Source: Hymenobacter sp. BT559 (GTDB lineage: Bacteria > Bacteroidota > Bacteroidia > Cytophagales > Hymenobacteraceae). From it: a DNA stretch of 64,000 nucleotides. Numbering within the stretch: position 1 is the first letter of the stretch; each line of letters begins with the position of its first letter. Where the stretch lies: NCBI RefSeq assembly GCF_016427535.1, contig NZ_JAELXV010000001.1, positions 186,001 through 250,000 on the forward strand, in the 5' to 3' direction. The notes under the pieces were generated by a model, which made no database searches, was not told the DNA's origin, and was given only the letters and a program-made list of their open reading frames with translations. The position numbers and the translations under genes are program-made. Positions 50,201 through 58,428 of this stretch are shown here, in pieces.

Positions 50201-50970
50201 GAAAACAGGGCCATCTTGCCCGCGTAGGAGCAGCCGGTCACGCCTAGGTGCTTCAGGTCAATGGGCAGGCTGGCCTGCACCAACTCCAGGCCGTCGATGA
50301 GGCGGCTCACGCCCCAGCTCCACGCCGCATACTGGCCCGAATTGGAGAGGTTCTGGTCGGGGTAAAGCTGATAATACGGGTCCGTCAGTGCCGCGCCGTA
50401 ATAGGTCGTCACCTGGTTGTGGTTGTACTGAATGCGGGCCACGTTGCGGCTCGTAAAAACCGCCGCCGGCACACTGCCCGACAAGCTATTCATACCAATA
50501 ATAGCCGGAAACGGCCCGCTCCCCGTCGTGGGTAGCGACACCTGCGAGTTCAGCGTCAGCGACTTACCATTCACGGTCACGACCACCGTGAGAGTGCCCG
50601 TGCCCGCCGTAGCGCCGGGCGTGTAGGTGGCTTTTATGTCCTGCGGCCGGCTGGGCCGCCGCCCTATCTCATAGTTTTCAATTTGGGCCTTGATTTCATT
50701 GCGTCGGCATTCCCAATCCTTAAAATTGGTGGTGCGCCCGCGGCCATCGGCCCACCTAAACGGGTCGGGGAGCGGCTCGATAGCCGGCAGCTGGGCAAAG
50801 CTGGGCAGCGGCGGAGCCGCACAGCTGGCCCCCGTATTCTCGGCTGAGTAAACCAGCGGGAGCTGCGCAAACGCACTCAGGCAAATGAAATTCAGCACTA
50901 GCGTAGCTAGCACAGCTTTCGCTTTCAGTGTAAAGGCTTTACTAGGAAAAGGTAGAAGTATTAAATCCAT
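47287..50970 (-). CDS. Multidomain CE15 glucuronoyl esterase with CBMs and T9SS signal
   Basis: A 1227-residue secreted enzyme. Order of parts: signal peptide (to about 36); CE15 esterase domain (~50-410) with Ser248 in GCSYAGK, Glu271 in AQESGGGG and the His in GGHNHCAIP (375/377); a carbohydrate-binding module of the CBM6/35 type starting IWLEAECATVG (~430); a CBM4_9-type module (LLANPGFENGRTDWTTL to YYIDDASLKE) that interrupts it; the remaining CBM6-like strand (GWRWVKLREAALGVG); an Ig-like Big_2 domain (QTISFGALPAALVGDRDLTL); two CBM3-type cellulose-binding modules (LQVQYKDGDDS, then YFNVQNVGNVPVDY); and a C-terminal T9SS type A sorting domain (AFPNPVASTATV to KRIAIS). CE15 cleaves the ester between glucuronoxylan and lignin. 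The usual Arg after the catalytic Ser (GCSRxGK) is Tyr here. Confidence 0.85.
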   Translation of the reverse strand: MDLILLPFPSKAFTLKAKAVLATLVLNFICLSAFAQLPLVYSAENTGASCAAPPLPSFAQLPAIEPLPDPFRWADGRGRTTNFKDWECRRNEIKAQIENYEIGRRPSRPQDIKATYTPGATAGTGTLTVVVTVNGKSLTLNSQVSLPTTGSGPFPAIIGMNSLSGSVPAAVFTSRNVARIQYNHNQVTTYYGAALTDPYYQLYPDQNLSNSGQYAAWSWGVSRLIDGLELVQASLPIDLKHLGVTGCSYAGKMALFSGAMDERIALTIAQESGGGGAPAWRVSETLGGVENLGATDYSWFKDDMKQFAGANVAKLPHDHHELMAMIAPRALLVTGNTDFEWLANPSAYVSARAAHEVWKQFGIGDRFGFYIDGGHNHCAIPASQQPAVEAFVDRFLLGNLSANTNITVHPYPTVDYQRWYKWWGTNTPVLPPLPPEPLGKRIWLEAECATVGANWEVVADTSAAHGAYVKAKTGMSSTAAAPTAPAAYLTMPFTIDSAATYSLLARLNVPAGEDYSYWMKLDNEPFQPVSSQLLANPGFENGRTDWTTLNGGGATITANTVAAEAHTGSGSLKVVNPRPGAQWQVQVSSAAFPTTIGKRYTISYWVRAAAPGGSIRLSTGPSGAQYQGDQAIGTAWQQVSWTITATLASTTFLFDMGQAANTYYIDDASLKEVSAEGWRWVKLREAALGVGPHTLTVAYNAGGNAKLDKLLVTTTKATITGKGADADNCKTQQTISFGALPAALVGDRDLTLTATASSGLPLTYTSSDTTVATVTNGVLRVRRAGTTTITARQAGNATYAAAPAVSQTLTVAPLRLQVQYKDGDDSRPHGQLIKPTLRLDNLGPAAVAYSELTVRYWLTAENYSGLATNVDWAALGASNIRTRYVELPKPHHDAYGYVEYSFAASLGQLAGGSSSGEIRSRFHNNAYGDLGESTDWSYRYNSWNYAPNERITVYRNGRLVWGNEPEVIDSIMAFEVLSQNRNGYSRGNTISTYFNVQNVGNVPVDYPALRVRYWFTPDGSTSINHWFDWAQVGTNNVGGVVGQQGNQLYFEVGFGLNLGKLYPLSSTGDVRFRLAKKDWTNFVEDNDWSYRAPWEYTYNDHMTLYYKGQLVYGAEPGTRSAAARTANAAAPGAAPSDGAGQGTSLEAFPNPVASTATVQFRAAEAGRALVQLYNPLGQLVATLYNDTVENGRAYQLPLAAQRLANGLYECRLVLAGKTLTKRIAISH

Positions 50971-51253
50971 GACAAGTTAGATTGGGTGGGGAATGGTATT
51001 CAGAACAGGTGCTTGATTATCATAGGCAAAGACTTAGGTAAAAAGGTGGGAAAACTAAAAGTGCTAATAGCTAGTATGTTGGAAGCAGGCGTGGGCTTAT
51101 ATGTTGTTAAAATTTAATTTTAAGCGCAGCTATTAGAAATTTGCTAGGCGCCATATGTAAGCTTCTAAGGATTGGTAATCATTTTATTGGGAAGGTATTA
51201 AGTATTAGGAAGAATAGAAATATTTTTATTGTCAAAATGCAAAAAGTAATATC

Positions 51254-51265
51254 GCAATCGTTTGC
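51254..51265. promoter_or_regulatory. LacI-type operator upstream of CE15 gene
   Basis: GCAATCGTTTGC, within CGCAATCGTTTGCG, matches the LacI-family half-site pattern with one mismatch between halves. It is 284 bases upstream of the CE15 start, near the distal end of the gap. It is almost identical to the site at 53469-53482. Confidence 0.6.
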
Positions 51266-51433
51266 GGCAACGATTGGATATTTTAGAATGCCAAAATTTT
51301 ATACTTACTAGGATATCTGTATTCCGCTGGGCCACAAACCAGTTGCCCACTTCGATACTAGTAGCCTAGGTAGCCCTGCAGCTAGTACCAGGCCAAAGAG
51401 TGCTTGACCTGCCTTGCTCAACGGGCATAAAAA

Positions 51434-51461
51434 AAGTGGCTGCCTGGTAGAGCAGCCACTT
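51434..51461 (-). terminator. Terminator after sugar symporter gene
   Basis: AAGTGGCTGC (51434-51443) and GCAGCCACTT (51452-51461) pair perfectly, with an A-run on the 5' side that is a T-run on the transcribed strand. Confidence 0.75.
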
Positions 51462-51489
51462 CCATTAGAAGTAAGAAAACCGAAGGTGG

Positions 51490-52776
51490 CTACGCTGCCA
51501 CTACCTCGCCGCCGGCCCGGCGGCTGCCGCGCAGCCCGTACCACATAATGTAGGCGTAGCACACAATGGGGAGCAACAGTGCCAGCCGCAGCCCACCCTG
51601 GTCGGCAATGGCCCCAAACAGCATGGGCACCAGCGCGCCACCCACAATGGCTGTGCACAGCAGCCCCGAGCCTTCCTCGGTGTGGCGCCCTAGGCCAGCC
51701 ACCGCCAGCGTAAAGATGGTGGGATACATAATGGAGTTCATCAAACCCACGGCCAGCAGGCTCCACATGGCAAGGGGGCCAGTAGTATTGATAGAAATAA
51801 GCACCAACACCACTGCGCCTATGGCAGTGAAGGCCAATATTTTCGCCGGCGAAAACTTATTGAGCAAATAGGCGCCAGCGAAACGGCCGACCATGGCTGC
51901 GCCCCAGTAAAAGGCTACTTGATTGCCGGCCGCCGTAGCGTCCATGTTCATCACGTTGGGCAGGGCCAGGTAGCTCACGATGTGCGAGCCAATGGCTACC
52001 TCGGCGCCCACGTAGGTAAAGATGCCCACGACGCCCAGCACCAGGTGGCGGTACTGCCAAGCGCTGGTGTGGTGGTCGCCGGTAGCTTCGTCATCATCGG
52101 TCACGTGCTCAATCACCGGTAGGTTGATGCGGCTTAGCACGAAGCTGATGAGCAGCAGCATGCCGCCAATAACTAGGTAGGGTAGCTGCACGGCGCTGAC
52201 GTCAATGCCCGCCGCGGTAGTAGCATTGTCAAGCTTAGGCAAACGGCTCAGAATAAGCGCGCTACCTAGCAGCGGCGCCAGCGTAGTACCTAGCGAATTG
52301 AAGGCCTGCGTGAGCGACAGGCGCGACGAGGCTGATTCAGGCGGCCCCAGAATGGCTACATAGGGGTTAGCTGCCACTTGCAGCAGCGTAATGCCTGAGG
52401 CCAGCACAAACAGCGCCCCAAGGAACAACCCGTAGGCGCGTTGCGCCGCCGCTGGATAAAACAAGAACGCGCCCACGGCCGCCACCACAAAGCCCAGCAG
52501 CATCCCTTTTTTGTAACCTAGGCGGGCCACTAGTTTGCCCGCCGGGATGCTCATCAGAAAATAAGCTCCGAAAAAGCACAGGTTGATGAGGTTGGCTTGC
52601 GCGAATGAAAGCTGGAAAATGGCTTTCAAATACGGAATCAGGATGTCGTTGAGGCAGGTAATGAACCCCCACAAGAAGAAGAGGGTCGTGACCGCGGCCA
52701 GCGCCGACGTATAGCGCTGCGTAGAAGCAGCCGCCGAAGAGCTAGTGCGAGTGATGGTGGGGGCGGGAGCAGCCAT
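51490..52776 (-). CDS. MFS sugar/H+ symporter (FucP/GluP type)
   Basis: A 428-residue twelve-helix transporter of the fucose/glucose-galactose permease group. Typical segments are FFLWGFITCLNDILIPYLK (helix 1, with the Asp/Asn pair), NLCFFGAYFLMSIPAGKLVARLGYKKGM, ANPYVAILGPPESASSRLSLTQAFNSLGTTLAPLLG and, later, VAFYWGAAMVGRFAGAYL. It imports a monosaccharide, here most likely xylose or arabinose released by the locus enzymes. ATG 52776 is chosen over 52815. A CAAAAGTA (-7 box TACTTTTG on the coding strand) lies 50 bases upstream and a perfect LacI-type operator lies about 155 bases upstream. Confidence 0.9.
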   Translation of the reverse strand: MAAPAPTITRTSSSAAASTQRYTSALAAVTTLFFLWGFITCLNDILIPYLKAIFQLSFAQANLINLCFFGAYFLMSIPAGKLVARLGYKKGMLLGFVVAAVGAFLFYPAAAQRAYGLFLGALFVLASGITLLQVAANPYVAILGPPESASSRLSLTQAFNSLGTTLAPLLGSALILSRLPKLDNATTAAGIDVSAVQLPYLVIGGMLLLISFVLSRINLPVIEHVTDDDEATGDHHTSAWQYRHLVLGVVGIFTYVGAEVAIGSHIVSYLALPNVMNMDATAAGNQVAFYWGAAMVGRFAGAYLLNKFSPAKILAFTAIGAVVLVLISINTTGPLAMWSLLAVGLMNSIMYPTIFTLAVAGLGRHTEEGSGLLCTAIVGGALVPMLFGAIADQGGLRLALLLPIVCYAYIMWYGLRGSRRAGGEVVAA

Positions 52777-52825
52777 AGGTAAGGAGCGTGAGCTGAAAAA
52801 ATAAGTAGAAGGCAACCTTAGGTGC

Positions 52826-52833
52826 CAAAAGTA
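52826..52833 (-). promoter_or_regulatory. -7 promoter box of the symporter gene
   Basis: The minus strand reads TACTTTTG, the same octamer as the -7 box upstream of susC. The upstream TTG-like partner is weakly placed, so only this box is called. Confidence 0.45.
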
Positions 52834-52929
52834 CAGCCTAACCCTATCAATACCTGTGCTTCAGAACGGTACCAACCCTGAATTGCTAAAACAATTTAGC
52901 TTTTTCCTGGCTCAGCGCTCTATTCTTAT

Positions 52930-52947
52930 TATGCAAACGTTTGCATA
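52930..52947. promoter_or_regulatory. LacI-type operator upstream of symporter gene
   Basis: TATGCAAACGTTTGCATA is a perfect 18-bp palindrome with the central CG and TTTGCA half sites of LacI-family operators. It is 153 bases upstream of the symporter start, in the divergent gap with susC. Confidence 0.7.
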
Positions 52948-53264
52948 TAGGGCAGTTGCTACGGTTTTGCTTTTCTGAGATTCATCTACTCATTTATGGA
53001 AGATAAATATTTGTTTGTCAATGATAAATAAAGTGAGTAAGCATGTGGTTTGTTCTGCGTAAGTGATAAGCCAATGAGACATCTCCAAGCAGGTTGCGCC
53101 TTCAAATACTTGAGGTAAACAAGGATTTTATGAAGTCGCTGGTATTGTTAGTAGCCCCGCCAAGCAAGGCTTGTGACCAGTGCAGTGGTAGTCTTTAGCT
53201 TACGCAGTGGCAAAAGCTAGCTTGTTGAGGTTAGTGAAGGCATCCCTATAAAGTTGGTTGGAAA

Positions 53265-53295
53265 CTTGATTTTATTTAAATAATTCATACTTTTG
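53265..53295 (+). promoter_or_regulatory. Promoter of the susCD-GH43 operon
   Basis: CTTG (53265-53268) is followed after 19 bases by TACTTTTG (53288-53295), a good match to the Bacteroidota consensus. It leaves a leader of about 225 bases before the susC ATG at 53527, with a LacI-type operator in the leader. Confidence 0.55.
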
Positions 53296-53468
53296 CATCG
53301 TTAAGCTGATTTCAAGCCTCTTTTTTGCTCTTTTTGTTCCTCATCGCTCACAGTCCTTGGTACTAGCTAGGGCCGGGTGTGGAACTGGCGCAGTCCCTCT
53401 CCATTCCGACTACCAAGCGAGGAAGCATCTCTACCGATGCGCCTGAGGTCACCTTTTTTGTCGGATGA

Positions 53469-53482
53469 TGCAATCGTTTGCA
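53469..53482. promoter_or_regulatory. LacI-type operator in the susC leader
   Basis: TGCAATCGTTTGCA, one mismatch from a perfect palindrome, ends 44 bases before the susC ATG. Lying downstream of the promoter, it could act as a roadblock or serve a second promoter. Confidence 0.65.
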
Positions 53483-53526
53483 CGAAATCCGCTATTGTTT
53501 GCTTCTCCACATTCACTCCCACCCAT

Positions 53527-56500
53527 ATGAAAAAGCTTGTACCCCCCGCGGGGCGGTTACTAGTGCCGGTGCTGGCTTGCTGCCTGCCGCTAGCCGTAGC
53601 TTCGGCCGCCCCTGTGGCGGCTCCACGCACATTTGTAAGCCGCAAGGCGAGCCAGCCCCTTGCCACGGTTACTGGCCGCGTCACGGATGAGAAAGGTGAA
53701 GGCCTGCCTGGGGTAACCGTGCTAGTCAAAGGCACTACCACTGGCACCAGCACCGACGTCGATGGCAACTTCTCGCTCGATGCTCCGGCTAATGCTACCC
53801 TAGTTATCTCGTCGGTAGGCTTCACTACCCAGGAGATTGCAGTTAACAATCAGACTACAATCAACGTCCGGCTGGCTACTAACACCCAGAATCTTTCTGA
53901 AGCAGTAGTAGTTGGCTACATCACCCAGGAGCGCCAAAACGTGACCGGCTCGGTAGCCACCGTAGGCGCTACGGAAGTGCGCCGGGCGCCAGTAGCCTCG
54001 GTAGGGGAGGCCATTCAGGGCCGCCTAGCGGGGGTGCAGGTCAGCAACTCGGGCGTGCCGGGCCAGGGGCCGGTAGTGAACATCCGGGGCCTGGGCTCGC
54101 TGGGTGGCAGCAACAGCGGCCCGCTCTACGTGATAGACGGGCTCTGGATTGAGCCCACCAGCAGTGCCGGGCGCGATGTCAACCCCGCCGACGTCGAGTC
54201 GGTGCAGGTACTTAAGGATGCCGCTTCGCTGGCGCCCTACGGCAACTCGGGGGCCAACGGTGTAATTATCATCACCACCAAGAAAGGCAAGCAGGGCACA
54301 CCCGCTATCAGCTTCAACGCCAGCGCCGGGGTGCAAAACCTGGTAAAGCGCCTCGACCTGGCCAACGCGGCGCAGTGGGCCGTGACCAACAACCAGGCCT
54401 ACGACAACGCCGGCCTGCCGCGCCAGCCCTACGCCGCCAACCTGCCCGCCGGCATCGATACCGACTGGCAAAAAGAGCTGTTTAAGCAAGGCTCGGTGCA
54501 AGACTACAACCTAGGCTTCTCGGGCGGCGGACCCAACTCCAACTTCAACGTGTCGGGCGGCTACTTCAAGCAGCAGGGCACTATCATTGGACCGCAGTTC
54601 GAGCGCTTCACGGCTCGTGTGAATACAGGCTTCAACCGCGGGCGCTTGCGCGTGGGCGAAAACCTGCAGCTGGTGCGCGCCAACCAGACGTACGTCAACG
54701 GCGCGCCCTTCACGGAGGTACTGCGCATGCCGTCCGTTATTCCGGTGTATGACGCCACCGTGCCCGGCGGCTTCGGCATTGGCAACAACAACGCCGTGAC
54801 TTTCGGCACCAACCCCATTGCCCTGCAGCGGCTGCTCAACAGCACCAGCACCAACAACCGCATTCTGGGCAACGTCTTTGCTGAGGTGCAGATTTTTGAC
54901 TTTCTGCGCTACCGCCTCAACCTAGGCCTGGAGTACCACGGCTTCCGCGACCAGCAAAAGCGGCAGTATGGCATCTGGCGCCGCAACGACATTACCCAGC
55001 CCTCGAACTACGGCGATGACCAAGGCAATGAGCTCTTTGGCCAAGTCGAAAATACGCTGACCTTCGATAAGAGCTTTGGCGAGCATAACCTGACGGCCGT
55101 GGCTGGCTACAGCCGCCAGCGCCGCAGCTTCGAGTTTACGCGGGGTGTCAACTTTGGCTACGGCCAAGGCCCAGTGTACTATTGGGCGCTCGATGCCGGC
55201 ACGCAAACGCCGCAGGTTATCGGCTCGTCCTACGTGCAGGGCAAGGAGTCTTTCTTCGGTCAGGTGAGCTACGATTACGACCGTCGCTTCTTGGTCACGG
55301 GCGCCTTCCGCCGCGACGGCTCGTCGCTCTTTGAGCCCAGCGTGCGGTGGGGCAACTTCGGGGCCGGCTCGGTGGGCTGGCGCGTCTCGAAGGAGAAGTT
55401 CATGGAGAATGTGAAGGCCATCAGCGACCTGAAGCTGCGCGCCAGCTATGGTAGCCTCGGCAACCAATACCTAAGCGGGGCCTACGGCGGCTCGTACCTC
55501 TACCAGGGGGCGCTGAACACCAACGCCAACTACGTACTGGGCACGGGCCAGAACATCCAGAACGGCGCCATCCAGACGACCCTGGCCAGCCGGGTGCGCT
55601 GGGAAGAGCGCCGCACCCAGAACTACGGCTTCGACGTAGCGCTGCTCGAGAACCGCTTCTCGCTGTCGGCCGACTACTACATCTCGCGCACGGCCAATGC
55701 GCTAGTGGCTCCCAACCTGCCGCAGGTGCTCGGCAACGCCGGTGCGCTGCCTTACCAGAACCTAGGGTTGATTGAGAACCGCGGCTTCGAGTTTAAAGTA
55801 GGCTATGCCGACGACCGCAAGCCGTTTAAGTACGGCGTGTCAGCGAACCTGACCACGCTCAACAACAAGGTGCTGAACCTGAACGAGGGCTCGGTAGAAG
55901 GTTCGACGACCAACTTCCTGACTGGTGGGCCCGGCAGCATTACCCGCACCGAAGTGGGCTATGAGATTGGCTCGTTCTACCTCTACCAGTTCGACGGCAT
56001 CTACCAGACTGGCGACGCCAGCATTCCGGCCGGGCTGCGTGCCGGTGACGTGCGATACAAGGACACCAATGGCGACGGGCAGGTAACCGAAGCCGACCGT
56101 GTGCACGTGGGCCGGGTGTTTCCGCGCCTGCAATATGGCCTGAACCTAACGGCTAGCTACGCAAACTTCGACCTGGCTGTGTTCTTCCAGGGCGTGCAAG
56201 GCAATACGGTATTTAACGATGCGAAGTACTGGCTGGAGCGCACCGACGACAATAACAACCACCTAGCCAGCTTCAACCCCTGGACGCCTACCAACCCCTC
56301 TAACACGACGCCCCGCGCCGTAATCGCGGGTGGTACCCGCAACGACGGTATCTACAACAGTGCCTCACCCGGCAACAACGACCGCTACCAAACCACCCGC
56401 TGGCTGGAAGACGGCTCTTACCTGCGCCTGAAAAACGTGCAGCTAGGCTACTCGCTGCCTAAGAGCATGCTGGAGCGCACCAAGTACATCGGCTCGCTAC

Positions 56501-56655
56501 GCTTGTTCCTGACCGGTCAGAACGTGTTTACGGTGACTAAATACAGCGGCTATGACCCCGAAACCGTGGGGCAGGGCTCGCTGGCCCGCGGTGTCGACCA
56601 AGGGTCTTACCCCAACCTGCGTTCGTTTACCCTAGGCCTCCAGGCTGGCTTCTAA
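53527..56655 (+). CDS. SusC/RagA-family TonB-linked outer-membrane transporter
   Basis: A 1042-residue glycan importer. A signal peptide ends near AVASAAP, followed by the carboxypeptidase-regulatory domain (TVTGRVTDEKGEGLPGVTVL), the SusC-type plug (SEAVVVGYITQERQNVTGSVATV, GEAIQGRLAGVQVSNSGVPG, INIRGLGSL-like VNIRGLGSLGGSNSGPLYVIDG, and DVESVQVLKDAASLAPYGNSGANGVIIITTKKG), then a 22-strand barrel ending TLGLQAGF. The ATG at 53527 is well placed; in-frame codons upstream cover the operator. With SusD it forms the pedal-bin oligosaccharide importer of the locus. It is first in an operon with susD and three GH43 genes. Confidence 0.93.
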   Translation: MKKLVPPAGRLLVPVLACCLPLAVASAAPVAAPRTFVSRKASQPLATVTGRVTDEKGEGLPGVTVLVKGTTTGTSTDVDGNFSLDAPANATLVISSVGFTTQEIAVNNQTTINVRLATNTQNLSEAVVVGYITQERQNVTGSVATVGATEVRRAPVASVGEAIQGRLAGVQVSNSGVPGQGPVVNIRGLGSLGGSNSGPLYVIDGLWIEPTSSAGRDVNPADVESVQVLKDAASLAPYGNSGANGVIIITTKKGKQGTPAISFNASAGVQNLVKRLDLANAAQWAVTNNQAYDNAGLPRQPYAANLPAGIDTDWQKELFKQGSVQDYNLGFSGGGPNSNFNVSGGYFKQQGTIIGPQFERFTARVNTGFNRGRLRVGENLQLVRANQTYVNGAPFTEVLRMPSVIPVYDATVPGGFGIGNNNAVTFGTNPIALQRLLNSTSTNNRILGNVFAEVQIFDFLRYRLNLGLEYHGFRDQQKRQYGIWRRNDITQPSNYGDDQGNELFGQVENTLTFDKSFGEHNLTAVAGYSRQRRSFEFTRGVNFGYGQGPVYYWALDAGTQTPQVIGSSYVQGKESFFGQVSYDYDRRFLVTGAFRRDGSSLFEPSVRWGNFGAGSVGWRVSKEKFMENVKAISDLKLRASYGSLGNQYLSGAYGGSYLYQGALNTNANYVLGTGQNIQNGAIQTTLASRVRWEERRTQNYGFDVALLENRFSLSADYYISRTANALVAPNLPQVLGNAGALPYQNLGLIENRGFEFKVGYADDRKPFKYGVSANLTTLNNKVLNLNEGSVEGSTTNFLTGGPGSITRTEVGYEIGSFYLYQFDGIYQTGDASIPAGLRAGDVRYKDTNGDGQVTEADRVHVGRVFPRLQYGLNLTASYANFDLAVFFQGVQGNTVFNDAKYWLERTDDNNNHLASFNPWTPTNPSNTTPRAVIAGGTRNDGIYNSASPGNNDRYQTTRWLEDGSYLRLKNVQLGYSLPKSMLERTKYIGSLRLFLTGQNVFTVTKYSGYDPETVGQGSLARGVDQGSYPNLRSFTLGLQAGF

Positions 56656-56693
56656 GCTTTTATCCCACCCGCATTTACTTCGCTATCATTAAT

Positions 56694-58301
56694 ATGAAAG
56701 CTTCTGCCTTAACCCGGTTGGGCGTAGCAGGCGCGCTGCTCCTCAGCGCCACTGCCTGCGAAAAAGACCTCCTCAACCAGGTAAACCCCAACCTGCCCAC
56801 CGTGCAGGTGTCATGGGTTACCAGCGACGATGCCGTGCGCGGCTCGACGGCTTGCTACGCCGGCCTGCAGGGCCTGGGCATGTACCGCCGCTGGCTCAAC
56901 TTCGCCTTCGACCTGCGCGACGATATCGGCTGGAGCCAGAGCCCCTGGGGCGAGCTGGCCGACTTTACCCGCTTCGTGCAGCAGAACTACGACTTCGAGG
57001 TGTCGAGCAACATTTGGCGCGACCATTACCGCACCATCTTCCGTTGCAACCAGGTGCTCGACCGCGTGCCCACCATCACGAACATGGATGCCACGCTGCA
57101 AAAGCGCGTGCTGGCCGAGGCCAAATTCCTGCGGGCGCTGTCATATTTCAACCTGGCCTCGCTCTACGGCAACGTGCCGCTGGACCTAGCCTATTCGACG
57201 GAGCTAAACCGCCCTGTAACCCAAGCCAAAGAAGCCGAGGTGTGGGCCCAGGTGTACAAGGACCTGCAAGAGGCAGCGCCCGACCTGCCGGTGTCGTACA
57301 GCGCTGCCGATGTGGGGCGTGCTACCAAGGGGGCCGCCCAGGCCTTGCTAGGTAAGGCCTACATGCAAAACAAGCGCTGGGCCGATGCGCAAGCGCAGTT
57401 TGCGTTGGTTATCAACTCGGGTACTTACCAGCTCACCAACAATTACACGGATAACTTCCGCCACACGTCGGAAAACAACTCGGAATCAATTTTCGAGGTG
57501 CAGTTTTCGGATGAGAAGAAGGGCGGCAACGACTCAGGCGGCGGACCAGACGCAACCAGCTCGCAGGGCAGCCAGCGCTCGCAATTTTGGGGCGTGCCGG
57601 GCTTTGGCTTCAACGACGGCGAAGTGCGGCCCTGGATTGTAAACGAGTTTTTGAAAGAGCCCACTGTGGGTGGCCAGCGCGACCCGCGCCTAGCGGCCAC
57701 GGTGTTCTACAACCGCCGCGACCAGGTACAGTTTCCGACGGCGCTGCCCCAGGATGCCGATACGCTGGCATACGGCGCGGGCTTTCTGGGTCGCTACCAC
57801 TCAAATGACGGCGACCGCCAAGGAACCGAGGCACTACGTCTGCGCTCGCGCGTGTACTGGCGCAAGTACCAGACCGACTACTACCGCCAATTTGAGGACT
57901 TCGACTCGCCCATCAACCAGCGCGTGATTCGCTACGCCGACGTGCTGCTGCTGCAGGCCGAAGCCCTGAATGAGCAGGGACAAACGGCCGCTGCGGTCGC
58001 CCTCATCAACCAAGTGCGCCAGCGCCCTAGCGTCAACCTGGCCCCCTTGTCTCCCGGCGCCTTCACCCAGGCTACCCTGCAAACGCAGCTCATGCACGAG
58101 CGGGCTACTGAGCTGGCCGGCGAAGGCGTGCGGTGGTTTGACTTGCAGCGCTGGGGGCTGCTAGATACCCAAGCCAAGGTAGACCAGCTCAAGGCGCGCG
58201 ACGCGCAGTTTAACACCTTCGTGGTGGGCAAGTCGCGCCTGCTACCGCTGCTGCAAACGGAGGTGGACCTGCTGCGCCTCAACCAAAATCCTGGCTGGTA
58301 A
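56694..58301 (+). CDS. SusD/RagB-family outer-membrane lipoprotein
   Basis: A 535-residue surface glycan-binding lipoprotein. The signal peptide ends in a lipobox (LLLSATAC, Cys21), followed by EKDLLNQVNPNLP. The TPR-rich SusD fold shows LAEAKFLRALSYFNLASLYGNVPL (the RAxxYF signature), GAAQALLGKAYMQNKRW, VIRYADVLLLQAEALNEQG and ELAGEGVRWFDLQRWG near the end. It caps the SusC barrel and captures oligosaccharides. It starts 38 bases after the susC stop and is followed by a hairpin terminator before the GH43 genes. Confidence 0.93.
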   Translation: MKASALTRLGVAGALLLSATACEKDLLNQVNPNLPTVQVSWVTSDDAVRGSTACYAGLQGLGMYRRWLNFAFDLRDDIGWSQSPWGELADFTRFVQQNYDFEVSSNIWRDHYRTIFRCNQVLDRVPTITNMDATLQKRVLAEAKFLRALSYFNLASLYGNVPLDLAYSTELNRPVTQAKEAEVWAQVYKDLQEAAPDLPVSYSAADVGRATKGAAQALLGKAYMQNKRWADAQAQFALVINSGTYQLTNNYTDNFRHTSENNSESIFEVQFSDEKKGGNDSGGGPDATSSQGSQRSQFWGVPGFGFNDGEVRPWIVNEFLKEPTVGGQRDPRLAATVFYNRRDQVQFPTALPQDADTLAYGAGFLGRYHSNDGDRQGTEALRLRSRVYWRKYQTDYYRQFEDFDSPINQRVIRYADVLLLQAEALNEQGQTAAAVALINQVRQRPSVNLAPLSPGAFTQATLQTQLMHERATELAGEGVRWFDLQRWGLLDTQAKVDQLKARDAQFNTFVVGKSRLLPLLQTEVDLLRLNQNPGW

Positions 58302-58317
58302 GCCACCCGGCGCCCAC

Positions 58318-58356
58318 AGAAAGGGGACCGTTGGAGGTATCCGGCGGTCCCTTTCT
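58318..58356 (+). terminator. Hairpin after susD
   Basis: GAAAGGGGACCG pairs with CGGTCCCTTTC around a short loop directly after the susD stop. It may reduce transcription into the GH43 genes, as in many Sus-like operons. Confidence 0.65.
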
Positions 58357-58428
58357 CGTGGAGACGAGGCCCAAGCCAACCTAGGGCTAGCTTTACTTAT
58401 TCTCTAACCCACTCGCTAGGTGCAGTCT

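Larger units (their letters stand above)
50971..51489. other. AT-rich gap upstream of CE15 gene
   Basis: 519 bases between two leftward genes. It holds the LacI-type operator at 51254-51265 and the symporter terminator near 51434. The rest is AT-rich leader; no credible gene or RNA was seen, and no exact -7 box was found. Confidence 0.5.
52777..53526. promoter_or_regulatory. Divergent control region of symporter and susC
   Basis: 750 bases between divergent genes. They hold two LacI-type operators (52930-52947 and 53469-53482), the symporter -7 box at 52826-52833, and the susC promoter at 53265-53295. The interior (about 52950-53260) shows no gene or RNA. Confidence 0.6.

Noticed and set aside
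51308..51766. 152-residue ORF downstream of the symporter
   Set aside because: It overlaps the symporter in another frame and includes the terminator; no conserved features.
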